DNA of 64,000 nt from GCA-2697345 sp049602715 (lineage in GTDB: Bacteria; Pseudomonadota; Alphaproteobacteria; Rhodobacterales; Rhodobacteraceae). Both the position numbers and the translations under genes were made by a program. Below are positions 44,217 to 53,644 of the stretch, piece after piece. Every line of letters begins with the position of its first letter. Within the stretch, counting starts at the first letter, position 1. The stretch covers positions 48,090-112,089 of the forward strand of contig JBMYRX010000001.1 in NCBI GenBank assembly GCA_049602715.1. Reading direction: 5' to 3'. The notes beneath the pieces are model-generated. The model ran no database searches. It worked only from the letters and a program-made list of their open reading frames with translations, and was not told the DNA's origin.

Positions 44217-44576
44217 ATGAAGTATACAGAAGAGCACGAATGGCTTTTAGTAGAAGACGAGTTAGTGGTAGTTGGAATCACTAATCACGCCTCAACCGAA
44301 CTGGGTGATATCGTCTTTATAGAGTTACCTGAAGTTGGAACATCAGTGACAAAAGATGAGGAAATAGTAGTTATTGAAAGCGTTAAAGCTGCTTCTGATA
44401 TTCTAGCTCCATTGGATGGTGAAATAGTAGAAGTCAATGAAATTCTCAACGATGAGCCTAGTAAGGTAAATGACGACCCAACTGGTAATGGTTGGATGTT
44501 CAAAATGAAAATAGAAAACTTGTCTGATCTGGAAAATTTCATGTCGGAAGCAGAATATAATAAATTTATCAGCTGA
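44217..44576 (+). CDS. gcvH: Glycine cleavage H protein
   Basis: Small lipoyl carrier that shuttles the aminomethyl group between P, T and L proteins. The 119-residue protein opens with KYTEEHEWL and carries the lipoylation lysine K57 in VVIESVKAASDI, followed by the DPTGNGWMFKM turn. GGGAG lies before the ATG, 18 bases after gcvT. The length is standard for the family. Confidence 0.95.
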   Translation: MKYTEEHEWLLVEDELVVVGITNHASTELGDIVFIELPEVGTSVTKDEEIVVIESVKAASDILAPLDGEIVEVNEILNDEPSKVNDDPTGNGWMFKMKIENLSDLENFMSEAEYNKFIS

Positions 44577-44586
44577 GGAAAGAATT

Positions 44587-47439
44587 ATGGCTTTTAACCC
44601 CACAGAATATTTACCTGATGACTTTGCCAACCTTCGGCATATCGGACCTTCTAAGACCGAAATAGATGAAATGTGTAAAATCATCGGAGTTAAAAACCTA
44701 GATGAACTAATAAACCAAACTGTTCCTAAAAATATACGTCAGAAAGAATCTTTAAACTTTGGAAAAGCAAAATCTGAACGTGAACTTCTTAGATATATGA
44801 AGGAGGTCGCATCAAAGAACAGAGTAATAAAAACAATGATTGGTCAAGGGTATCACGACACAACAACTCCTCCTGCGATTCAGAGGAATGTCTTAGAGAA
44901 TCCCGCCTGGTATACTGCTTATACGCCTTACCAACCAGAGATTAGCCAAGGGAGATTGGAAGCCCTCTTAAATTACCAAACTATGGTATGTGATCTAACC
45001 GGATTAGAAGTTGCTAATGCGTCTTTACTCGATGAAGCTACCGCAGCAGCAGAGGCAATGACAATGGCAGAAAGAGTGTCTAAATCTAAGCAAAAAAGTT
45101 TTTTTGTTGATAAAAATTGTCATCCTCAAAACATTGCAGTTATGAAAACACGGGCAGAGCCTCTTGGCATAAAAATAGTTGTTGGAGACCCTGATACCTT
45201 AAAAGCCGACAAGTATTATGCAGCAATCTTCCAATACCCGGGTACATTCGGTCACTTAACAGATTTCACAAAAAAGATCTCAGAACTCCATGAAGCAAAA
45301 GCACTTGCAATAGTAATAGCAGACCCTCTAGCATTAACACTATTGAAAGCCCCGGGTGAAATGGGCGCTGATATAGCTGTTGGATCAACTCAGCGGTTTG
45401 GGGTCCCTATGGGATTTGGTGGCCCCTCAGCTGCATACATGTCATGCAAAGACGCATACAAAAGAGCGATGCCCGGAAGGATAGTTGGAGTTTCAAGAGA
45501 TTCAAGAGGACACAAGGCATATAGACTATCCTTACAAACAAGAGAACAACACATTAGACGTGAGAAAGCCACATCAAATGTCTGTACAGCTCAAGCACTA
45601 TTAGCGGTGATGGCCTCCCTGTATGCCGTATTCCACGGGCCTGATGGTCTAAAAGCTATTGCTCAGAGAATTCATAGGAAAACAGATCGTTTAGCTCAAG
45701 GCCTTAAAAAGGGTGGGTTTGCAATTCTTCCAGCGGCGTTCTTTGACACCATAACGGTAGATGTCGGAAACGAACAGGAGTCCATTTTAAAGTTAGCATT
45801 AGATAAAGGGATAAATTTACGAAAAATAGATTCTAATAGATTGGGCTTAACAGTGGACGAAACGACTCAATCTGAGACAATAGAAGATGTTTGGACAGCT
45901 TTTGGATTAGAGTACAGTTGGTCTGATTTTTCATCCAAATATGACCAACTTCCAGAAAAGTTAATACGAACTTCTAATATTCTTGAACATCCAATTTTTC
46001 ATATGAACCGTTCTGAAACGGAAATGATGCGTTACATGCGAAAGCTTTCCGATCGTGATCTTGCCTTAGATAGGGCAATGATACCTTTGGGATCTTGTAC
46101 AATGAAATTAAACTCTGCAGCTGAAATGATGCCAGTCAGTTGGCCAGAGTTTTCTAGAATGCATCCTTTTGCTCCGTCTGATCAAACTGAAGGCTATAAA
46201 GAGCTTTTAAAAGATCTTTCTGAAAAGCTTTGCCTGATAACCGGTTACGATTCTATGTCACTACAGCCTAACTCTGGCGCACAAGGCGAATATGCTGGGC
46301 TACTAACTATCGCTGCATACCACGAGGCTAACGGCGACAATCACAGAAATATTTGTTTAATTCCCGTCAGTGCACACGGAACCAACCCAGCTAGTGCACA
46401 AATGGTTGGTATGTCTGTTGTGGTAGTTAATTCTGCTGAAAATGGTGATATTGATATAGAAGATTTTAAGCAGAAAGCGGCACAGGCGGGAGATAATCTT
46501 GCCGCTTGCATGATCACCTATCCATCCACACATGGTGTTTTTGAAGAAACCGTCAAAGAGGTCTGCGATATAACACACCAGTTTGGCGGGCAAGTTTACC
46601 TAGATGGTGCTAATCTGAACGCTATGGTGGGAATAGCAAAACCAGGAGAAATTGGATCTGATGTGAGTCACTTAAATCTCCATAAAACCTTTTGTATTCC
46701 TCATGGAGGTGGTGGTCCCGGAATGGGTCCCATCGGAGTAAAATCCCACCTTGAACCTTTTCTACCTAGCCACCCTATTGAGGGAGGCCCAACCGGTCCC
46801 GTAAGCTCAACTCCATATGGGTCAGCCTCTATTTTACCTATTAGCTGGGCCTACTGTCTAATGATGGGTGGAGATGGGCTCACTCAGGCGACAAAAGTCG
46901 CTATACTAAACGCAAACTATATTGCAAAAAGACTAGAGGGCTCATTCAAAGTACTCTTTAGAGGGAATCAAGGACGGGTCGCTCATGAGTGTATTTTAGA
47001 CACTCGGCCGTTTGCAGACTCAGCGCATGTGACCGTTGATGATATTGCAAAAAGACTTATTGATAACGGCTTTCATGCTCCTACCATGAGTTGGCCTGTA
47101 GCCGGGACTTTAATGGTGGAACCCACTGAGTCAGAAAATAAAGATGAGCTAGATCGTTTTTGTGATGCAATGATAGATATATATAAGGAAATAAAGGCTA
47201 TTGAAGATAATGAGATTGATCCAGACAACAATCCTTTGAAAAACGCACCGCATACTATCGAAGATTTAGTTTCTGAATGGGATAGGCCCTATTCAAGAGA
47301 GCAGGCTTGTTATCCAGCCGGTGCTAATAGAGTGGATAAATATTGGCCAGCAGTTGGAAGAATCGATAACGTTTTTGGGGACAGAAACTTAGTATGTACC
47401 TGCCCACCACTAACAGATTATGCTGAGGCCGCTGAGTAA
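44587..47439 (+). CDS. gcvP: Glycine dehydrogenase (decarboxylating), P protein
   Basis: PLP enzyme that decarboxylates glycine and loads the aminomethyl group on H protein. It is the full-length single-chain form (950 residues), not the split GcvPA/GcvPB. The PLP lysine is in SHLNLHKTFCIPHGGGGPG near residue 705. MGQGYHDT-type N-terminal signature appears as MIGQGYHDTTTPP, and SAHGTNPASAQM is also present. It is 10 bases downstream of gcvH, with GAGGAA before the ATG, and controlled with it by the riboswitch. puuE follows after 36 bases. Confidence 0.96.
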   Translation: MAFNPTEYLPDDFANLRHIGPSKTEIDEMCKIIGVKNLDELINQTVPKNIRQKESLNFGKAKSERELLRYMKEVASKNRVIKTMIGQGYHDTTTPPAIQRNVLENPAWYTAYTPYQPEISQGRLEALLNYQTMVCDLTGLEVANASLLDEATAAAEAMTMAERVSKSKQKSFFVDKNCHPQNIAVMKTRAEPLGIKIVVGDPDTLKADKYYAAIFQYPGTFGHLTDFTKKISELHEAKALAIVIADPLALTLLKAPGEMGADIAVGSTQRFGVPMGFGGPSAAYMSCKDAYKRAMPGRIVGVSRDSRGHKAYRLSLQTREQHIRREKATSNVCTAQALLAVMASLYAVFHGPDGLKAIAQRIHRKTDRLAQGLKKGGFAILPAAFFDTITVDVGNEQESILKLALDKGINLRKIDSNRLGLTVDETTQSETIEDVWTAFGLEYSWSDFSSKYDQLPEKLIRTSNILEHPIFHMNRSETEMMRYMRKLSDRDLALDRAMIPLGSCTMKLNSAAEMMPVSWPEFSRMHPFAPSDQTEGYKELLKDLSEKLCLITGYDSMSLQPNSGAQGEYAGLLTIAAYHEANGDNHRNICLIPVSAHGTNPASAQMVGMSVVVVNSAENGDIDIEDFKQKAAQAGDNLAACMITYPSTHGVFEETVKEVCDITHQFGGQVYLDGANLNAMVGIAKPGEIGSDVSHLNLHKTFCIPHGGGGPGMGPIGVKSHLEPFLPSHPIEGGPTGPVSSTPYGSASILPISWAYCLMMGGDGLTQATKVAILNANYIAKRLEGSFKVLFRGNQGRVAHECILDTRPFADSAHVTVDDIAKRLIDNGFHAPTMSWPVAGTLMVEPTESENKDELDRFCDAMIDIYKEIKAIEDNEIDPDNNPLKNAPHTIEDLVSEWDRPYSREQACYPAGANRVDKYWPAVGRIDNVFGDRNLVCTCPPLTDYAEAAE

Positions 47440-47475
47440 CGGGATATCTAAACTTTAAAAAAATAATTTATTGGA

Positions 47476-48387
47476 ATGATTATGCCAGGATTTAAAGACT
47501 ATCCGAGAGACCTAATCGGCTATGGCCAGAATCCACCTAAATTTAAATGGCCTCGCAATGCCAGAGTAGCGGTACAATTTGTTTTAAATGTGGAAGAGGG
47601 TGGAGAAAACTGCGTGCTGCACGGAGACACAGCTTCCGAAACTTTTTTATCGGAAATTATAGGTGCTGAACCGTTTGAAAACTCTAGGCATATGTCCATG
47701 GAATCAATTTATGAGTATGGGAGCAGAGCCGGTTGTTGGAGAATATTAAAGCTTTTTAGAGATCATAATTTACCAATAACATTATTTACTGTCGCCATGG
47801 CTGCTAAAAGAAATCCAGATATTATTGAACAAGCGCTAAAAGATGGTCACGAGATTGCATGTCACGGACTTAAGTGGATTAACTATCATGGTGTACCTGA
47901 GAATGTAGAGAGAGAGCATATAGAGCAAGCAATCGATATACTGACCTCGATAAGCGGTGAGAGGCCGCTGGGTTGGTATACAGGAAGAACTTCTGAAAAC
48001 ACTCGTAAACTAGTAGCAGAAAATGGTGGCTTCTTGTATGACTCTGATGATTATTCAGACGATCTCCCATTCTGGAGTAAACTTGAGAATAATCACCTCA
48101 TAGTCCCATATACTCTGGACGCTAATGATATGCGGTTCGCGACACCACAAGGATTTAATTCAGCAGATCAGTTTTATAATTATTTAAAAGATACTTTTGA
48201 CATTTTGTACGATGAGGGAACTGAAAACCCTAAAATGATGTCCATTGGAATGCATGCAAGACTGTTAGGCAGGCCTGGCCGTTTTCAGGCAATAAAGAAA
48301 TTTGTCAAATACATTATAGAATTTGAAGATATCTGGATTGCGAGACGGGATTCCATAGCCCATCACTGGGTTAAGGTGTCAAAATAG
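47476..48387 (+). CDS. puuE: PuuE-type allantoinase (polysaccharide-deacetylase fold)
   Basis: 303-residue NodB-fold protein very like the metal-independent PuuE allantoinase: YPRDLIGYGQNPP, VQFVLNVEEGGENCVLHGD, MSMESIYEYGSRAG, LGWYTGRTSENTR and LYDSDDYSDDLPFW follow its known pattern. It opens the hydantoin ring of allantoin to allantoate in ureide catabolism. It lies 36 bases behind gcvP on the same strand and may be read from the same transcript. No uricase, allantoicase or ureidoglycolate genes are nearby, so it could act on another cyclic ureide. Confidence 0.88.
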   Translation: MIMPGFKDYPRDLIGYGQNPPKFKWPRNARVAVQFVLNVEEGGENCVLHGDTASETFLSEIIGAEPFENSRHMSMESIYEYGSRAGCWRILKLFRDHNLPITLFTVAMAAKRNPDIIEQALKDGHEIACHGLKWINYHGVPENVEREHIEQAIDILTSISGERPLGWYTGRTSENTRKLVAENGGFLYDSDDYSDDLPFWSKLENNHLIVPYTLDANDMRFATPQGFNSADQFYNYLKDTFDILYDEGTENPKMMSIGMHARLLGRPGRFQAIKKFVKYIIEFEDIWIARRDSIAHHWVKVSK

Positions 48388-48393
48388 AAGACT

Positions 48394-49530
48394 TTATTTT
48401 AGGTGCTTACTTAGAACATTCTTTAATTTTTTGAAATCTTGTTCGTTGTTCCATAAATGTGGTGTAATCCTAAGTGAGCCACCTCTCTCCGATAGATAGA
48501 CTTTCTCACCTGCCAAACGATTAATTAAATCCTTTGGAGCGGACACGGGTAACTTAATACCAAGAAAATGGGGGCCCCTTAGATGCTCTGGCATAGATGA
48601 CAGGCCAATCTGTGAAAGCTCAAAGGCAAGTTTTTTATTGTTTTCAGCCAAGGTGTTATGAATATTATCAATTCCCCAATCTAAAATCTGCCTCAAGGCG
48701 CTTACTACTCCAGGCATCAGAGCGAAGTTCGCTCTTTCCCCAACATCATATCTATTAGCCCCCAATTCGTAGTTTTTGGTGTAATTAACTAGACCTGAAA
48801 AATCTCTACTATCTGCACGAGTAATCCAACCTTCCTCGATTGGCTCTCCATTACGCCATTTAGGGTCAACATACAAAAAACCAGTGGAATACGGGCACAG
48901 TAACCACTTATAGCCGGCAACTACAGCAAAATCTGGTCTGATTATATTAAAGTCAGTTTTTATTGCCCCAAGAGATTGCGTTAGGTCCAAAACCAAAGCT
49001 GCGCCAACTTGGTCACATCGTCTCCTTATTGAAACCAAATCAATCAACCTACCATTGGTCCATAAAACATTTGGTAAAGCCACAATTGCGCATTCTGTGT
49101 TGATTTTTTCAAGAACCGCCTGGGTAGCAGACTCCTCATCTAGAAGCTCTACCTTAACGACTTTTCCACCTTTTTTCTCAACTAGTCTGTGCCATGGATA
49201 AACATTTGATGGAAACTGGTTCTCTAAGAGTACAACTGTTCGGTTCAATCCAACATTTAGATTTTTAACTGCTGTCTCTATGCCGTATGAAGCCGACGGC
49301 ACTATTGCAACACCCTCTTTGTCAACATTAACGATATCTGCAAAAAGTCTTCGAGCATCATCTACTGTGTCATAAAAATCAGAAATCATTAGCTCCCATG
49401 GTCGAGCTTTCATCCTAACACCCTCATCACATGCAGATACTACTGAGTTTAAGAGTGGTGACATATATGCTGTATTTAAATACGCTACATCTTCAGGAAT
49501 ATTAAAAAGTTCACGTTGGGACAAAATCAT
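48394..49530 (-). CDS. Class V PLP aminotransferase-fold protein
   Basis: 378-residue fold-type I enzyme of the cysteine desulfurase/kynureninase-like group. The PLP lysine is in VVAGYKWLLCPYSTGF, and the cofactor aspartate is in LVLDLTQSLGAI. N-terminal AYLNTAYMSPL and C-terminal GGSLRITPHLWN are typical of the aminotransferase class V proteins of unknown role (isopenicillin epimerase-like). No Fe-S or sulfur-transfer genes lie next to it. It converges on puuE (6-base gap) and is divergent from the cytochrome gene. Confidence 0.84.
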   Translation of the reverse strand: MILSQRELFNIPEDVAYLNTAYMSPLLNSVVSACDEGVRMKARPWELMISDFYDTVDDARRLFADIVNVDKEGVAIVPSASYGIETAVKNLNVGLNRTVVLLENQFPSNVYPWHRLVEKKGGKVVKVELLDEESATQAVLEKINTECAIVALPNVLWTNGRLIDLVSIRRRCDQVGAALVLDLTQSLGAIKTDFNIIRPDFAVVAGYKWLLCPYSTGFLYVDPKWRNGEPIEEGWITRADSRDFSGLVNYTKNYELGANRYDVGERANFALMPGVVSALRQILDWGIDNIHNTLAENNKKLAFELSQIGLSSMPEHLRGPHFLGIKLPVSAPKDLINRLAGEKVYLSERGGSLRITPHLWNNEQDFKKLKNVLSKHLK

Positions 49531-49593
49531 CTTTTTAGGCCATTTTTTTTAGAGTAAGATAAACAAGGTGAAAAGAAATATAAAGGTAGCCTA

Positions 49594-50901
49594 GTGAAAG
49601 TAAAGTTACTAACAACCTCAATTTTTTTTGTTATTATTATGTTTGCATTTTTTGGAGTGTTATACTCTTTTAAAAACATAGAGCTTGCAGAGACAAAAAC
49701 TTTAAAAAGTGATGGCCTAAATCCAAAAAACCTTGAGAGGGGGCAGAATCTAGTCGCTATTGGTAATTGTATGGGATGTCATACTTCCAACAGCAATAAA
49801 CCTTATGCCGGCGGATACGCATTTAAAACTCAATTCGGTACAATTTACTCAACAAATATTACACCAGATAGAGAAACTGGTATAGGTAGTTGGTCTTATA
49901 ACGCTTTTAAAAGAGCTATGACAAAGGGCATAAATCGAGAAGGAGATCATTTATACCCAATTTTCCCATATGAACATTTTTCTAAATTAAAAGAAGCTGA
50001 TATTAAAGATATTTATACTTATATCATGGCTTTAGAACCGATAAGAAAAGAAAAAACAGAAAATAACCTCTCTTTTCCATTTAACATAAGGAAGCTTCTC
50101 ATTGCATGGAAATTTATATTCTTAGATGATAAACCAATCAAAGACGATGTTAATATCACCACTAAGCAAAACCGAGGTGCATATTTAGTTAAAAGTTTAG
50201 CCCATTGCTCTGCGTGCCATAACCCAAGGAACTCTTTTGGTGCTATAAATAATAATGCCTTTTTACAGGGTTCAGTAATTGACGGTTGGTATGCACCACC
50301 AATAGGGTCGACAGCTGTCAGTCCGTTACCCTGGACAAAAGATCATTATTTTAATTATCTTTATGATGGTTGGAGCGAGTTCCATGGAATCACAAAAGGG
50401 CTGATGACTTCGGTTGTAGATCAGTTATTCGATGCTAATGAAGAGGATATAGACTCAATAGCTGATTTTTTGACAACGCTTGGAACAATTCGCTCTAGCT
50501 CGGAGCCAATAGAATTATCTCTTTCAGCCCAAATCAAACTTTTGGCAAAAAATATAACGCCTGCCAAAATTTCAAACGTTAATGATGTTTCATATTTAGC
50601 TGGGCAAACTATTTTTTTGGAGAACTGTAAGAAATGTCATCATAAAAAGACATCAGATAATACATCATTTTCTTTGGCCTTCAGTACTACCCTCAATTCA
50701 CCTAACCCAATAAACTTTATAAATCTTATTAAAGGTGGGATCCATCCCCCGATCGCTCAGCCAATGCGTAGAATGCCTAGCTTCAATAAAAAAATTACTG
50801 ACGAAGATATTATATATTTAGCAGATTATGTAAGAACAAACTTTACTAAAAAAACCAACTGGAAAAATATGAAAGAATACCTCAATTTACCAAAACAATA
50901 A
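49594..50901 (+). CDS. Triheme cytochrome c (alcohol/gluconate dehydrogenase subunit type)
   Basis: Membrane-anchored, periplasmic cytochrome of 435 residues. An N-terminal hydrophobic segment (about 5-26) serves as signal or anchor. Three heme c sites are CMGCH (59-63), CSACH (206-210) and CKKCH (346-350). Length and spacing match the cytochrome subunits of membrane sugar, alcohol and aldehyde dehydrogenases. GTG start with AAAGGT upstream. No catalytic GMC, PQQ or molybdenum subunit is next to it, so its donor is unknown; the convergent DUF1501/DUF1800 pair is the nearest neighbour. Confidence 0.88.
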   Translation: MKVKLLTTSIFFVIIMFAFFGVLYSFKNIELAETKTLKSDGLNPKNLERGQNLVAIGNCMGCHTSNSNKPYAGGYAFKTQFGTIYSTNITPDRETGIGSWSYNAFKRAMTKGINREGDHLYPIFPYEHFSKLKEADIKDIYTYIMALEPIRKEKTENNLSFPFNIRKLLIAWKFIFLDDKPIKDDVNITTKQNRGAYLVKSLAHCSACHNPRNSFGAINNNAFLQGSVIDGWYAPPIGSTAVSPLPWTKDHYFNYLYDGWSEFHGITKGLMTSVVDQLFDANEEDIDSIADFLTTLGTIRSSSEPIELSLSAQIKLLAKNITPAKISNVNDVSYLAGQTIFLENCKKCHHKKTSDNTSFSLAFSTTLNSPNPINFINLIKGGIHPPIAQPMRRMPSFNKKITDEDIIYLADYVRTNFTKKTNWKNMKEYLNLPKQ

Positions 50902-50934
50902 GATTTATTTTAAAAATATAAGTCTCTAAACCAA

Positions 50935-52128
50935 TTAAACTCTAAAAAGCTTACTGCTTAGGTCAGGGTATGGACTGTTATAGAAAACTTTTTCTAAAAT
51001 TTTATCATGCTCTAAACCTAATACAGTCTTAAGGGCTCCGGCGAAAATTGTATTTTGATCAATAGTTACGTTCAAGTCTTTACCCTCAAACAACTGATCT
51101 TCCTTTAACCCAGGCCAATCAGCATAAACTTGAGATTTAGAGACAAGTCCACCCGCTAACAGAATCGCACTACCAAAACCGTGATCTGTACCATTCGAAC
51201 CGTTCTGGAAAACATTTCTTCCAAATTCGGTTGCAGCAACAACTAAAGTATTTTTCCACTTTTCTTGCAGGCGATCTTTCAACGTACTTAATATAATATC
51301 CAGTTTTTTCAACTGACGTGCATGTTCACCGTTGGTAGCTCCCTGTCTGGCATGGGTATCAAACCCATGATAATCAAATACGGCAATCTTTACTTCGTCT
51401 TTTGTATAAAGCTCTCTGCCTGCCATATCAGCTAGGTCCCTTACATTTGTACCCTCGCTCCACTGGTCACCTCCTCCAGCCATTTCAACCTCACGATTAC
51501 GAGCTTCCGTATCTAATCTTCTTTTGACCAGTCTTGAGTAGATTTTACTAATAGCAGGATCTTCCATATTCAGAAGTTGCAGTTCGAATAACAAATTTGG
51601 ATCAGGAGGGGGAAAGTAGCTAGGCGATTTACTTTCAAGATTTCCAGCGCCACGTAGCACCAAAGGCAATGGTAAGTCCATTGCGGTACCTTGAAAAGTT
51701 GCATCTGTTAAGGCTAGCGCTCGTCCTAACCAACCAGTATGTTCAGCATATGGTATGTTATGACCTGTTTGTAAAATATTTTGGCCATCAAAGTGGGAAC
51801 GCCCAGAGTAACCCGAAGCTCCAACAGCATGGATTATGGATGCCTCTCCTTTTGACCACATTTTTGAAAAAGCCTTAAGCTTAGGGTGAATGCCAAAACC
51901 CTCATTTGTTTCAAAATAACCATTTGCCCATATATCAGGGCGATGTTTTACCAAATTTTTATCACCTAGTAATGGAAATGCCGCTAAGCCATCCATTCCT
52001 CCACGAAGAGTTATAAAAATTAGCTTTCGATCCTCAAAACTCTTACCGAAAGCTTTATAAGATGGTACGATAGGTGCCAGGAGCGATATGCCTGAAAGAG
52101 CTAATAATTTTCTTCGGTTTATAATCAT
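50935..52128 (-). CDS. DUF1501 protein, Tat-type export signal
   Basis: 397-residue DUF1501 (sulfatase/alkaline-phosphatase-like fold) protein. The N-terminus NRRKLLALSGISLLAP looks like a twin-arginine signal, so it is probably exported folded. Core motifs are ITLRGGMDGLAAFP, VFDYHGFDTHARQG and AATEFGRNVFQNGSNGTDHG, with likely metal-binding Asp/His. It is the downstream partner of a DUF1800 gene, separated by one base; this pair is common but its function is still unknown. Confidence 0.87.
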   Translation of the reverse strand: MIINRRKLLALSGISLLAPIVPSYKAFGKSFEDRKLIFITLRGGMDGLAAFPLLGDKNLVKHRPDIWANGYFETNEGFGIHPKLKAFSKMWSKGEASIIHAVGASGYSGRSHFDGQNILQTGHNIPYAEHTGWLGRALALTDATFQGTAMDLPLPLVLRGAGNLESKSPSYFPPPDPNLLFELQLLNMEDPAISKIYSRLVKRRLDTEARNREVEMAGGGDQWSEGTNVRDLADMAGRELYTKDEVKIAVFDYHGFDTHARQGATNGEHARQLKKLDIILSTLKDRLQEKWKNTLVVAATEFGRNVFQNGSNGTDHGFGSAILLAGGLVSKSQVYADWPGLKEDQLFEGKDLNVTIDQNTIFAGALKTVLGLEHDKILEKVFYNSPYPDLSSKLFRV

Positions 52129-52129
52129 C

Positions 52130-53560
52130 TCAAATCCTTATAAAATCTCTGTGGCACATTAATTTAACTAAGGTATTTTTATCCATCTTTGCCTCAGCAA
52201 TTTCTCGTAGCCCTTTGGATTCTGGAAAAGAAAAGGTAATATTTTTTAAAAAGTCTCTTCTCTTTACAATCTTTTGAGCAAACATAGAAATAATGACCCG
52301 CCGGTCTATCAACTCAGAAGACAACCAATCAGCGGACAAATCAGAATATCCATTTGGTTGCCCATGCTCTAAAGGGTTATTTCCTAACCGCTGTAAAATA
52401 ATATCATACTTTTGATAACCGATTGGCTTTCCAGTTGATCCTACAAAATTAAAGTCGTCTTCTATGTATTTAAAAGGCGGTAGTGGGTATAAACGAAAAT
52501 CTAATATTTTCATTGCTTGAATGAGCCAAATCTCAGGCCAAGTAACTTTTTCATAAGGTTCGCCGTATTTGAGAACCGCCTCAAGAGTGGCTCCGTGAAT
52601 GGCTGTTAACTTCCCTTTGGACTTTTTAAAAGAAGCTTTTATATGCTCAATTGCAGGTCTAGGTGGATTATCGGCTATAAAATGCGTTGCTAGTTTTGTA
52701 GCTATAAATGTCGCACACTCATCTGTTTTACAAAGAGTATCGATTAGATCAAATAATTCTTTTTTTCCACCCTTATAGGTTTTTCCTAGGACTTTCTTCG
52801 AACCTTTTGCGTGAGAGTCCTTTCTAAAAACGATGGGGAAATACATATCACCTAATCCACGATACTTCTTTTCCCATTTTCTATCACCACCCCACCCAGA
52901 CAATATTTTAGTAGCACTCTCAACATCCTCTTGAGTATACATCGCGGACGGTGAAACAGTATAAAGTTCCAAAAGCTCTCGACCTAAGTTCTCATTGAAC
53001 CCTAACTTATCAGTCGATCCTTGTCTTTTCATTTTCTTCGCATACGGAGAATCTGGTGCAATATTATCAATGTTATCAAGATAGCGCATCATCGCTTCAG
53101 ATGTGATCACTTTCTTAACAAGGTTAGCAAAAGATCCTTTTAGATTTTCTCTAATAGTAATGCGATGGTATGCTTCGGTAGTAGACGAAACTTTCTTTCC
53201 ATGTACTGGGAAATGGTTACCCCAAAACATTTGAAATCTGTCTAAGACCGGTGACGGCCCATGAATTGCATTGTGCGCACGAAAAGGTAAGAGGACCCGC
53301 TGAATGTCATGATCAATTTCATTTTCTTTAAGATGTTTCATAAGAGCATCTGTTCCTAGACCCTCCTTTTGAAATTTATTTTCAAGCACCTTCAAATCTA
53401 CAAGAAATTTAATTCCATCAATTACTTTCGGCATGGGGTGATCCCAATGCACTGTCTTTGTATTTTTCAACTGATCAAAAGCATTTTGAGGGTCTGTATA
53501 GTTATCAGATTCAGTTAACCCAAATCCGACTCTTCTATAAAATTGCTGTGGAGATAACAT
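52130..53560 (-). CDS. DUF1800 protein
   Basis: 476-residue DUF1800 protein, first of the DUF1800-DUF1501 pair. It contains MFWGNHFPVHGKK and NENLGRELLELYTVSP-like family motifs (here GFNENLGRELLELYT) and VESATKILSGWGG. No signal peptide is evident at the called start, whereas its partner has a Tat-like signal. Role unknown. Upstream is an 84-base gap to the amidase gene on the same strand. Confidence 0.86.
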   Translation of the reverse strand: MLSPQQFYRRVGFGLTESDNYTDPQNAFDQLKNTKTVHWDHPMPKVIDGIKFLVDLKVLENKFQKEGLGTDALMKHLKENEIDHDIQRVLLPFRAHNAIHGPSPVLDRFQMFWGNHFPVHGKKVSSTTEAYHRITIRENLKGSFANLVKKVITSEAMMRYLDNIDNIAPDSPYAKKMKRQGSTDKLGFNENLGRELLELYTVSPSAMYTQEDVESATKILSGWGGDRKWEKKYRGLGDMYFPIVFRKDSHAKGSKKVLGKTYKGGKKELFDLIDTLCKTDECATFIATKLATHFIADNPPRPAIEHIKASFKKSKGKLTAIHGATLEAVLKYGEPYEKVTWPEIWLIQAMKILDFRLYPLPPFKYIEDDFNFVGSTGKPIGYQKYDIILQRLGNNPLEHGQPNGYSDLSADWLSSELIDRRVIISMFAQKIVKRRDFLKNITFSFPESKGLREIAEAKMDKNTLVKLMCHRDFIRI

Positions 53561-53644
53561 CCTATTCCAATCTAAGTTTCCTCAAACCATTATACAAAAT
53601 TTTAAAATAAACAACCAATAAAATATATGAATTTAAACTAACGC

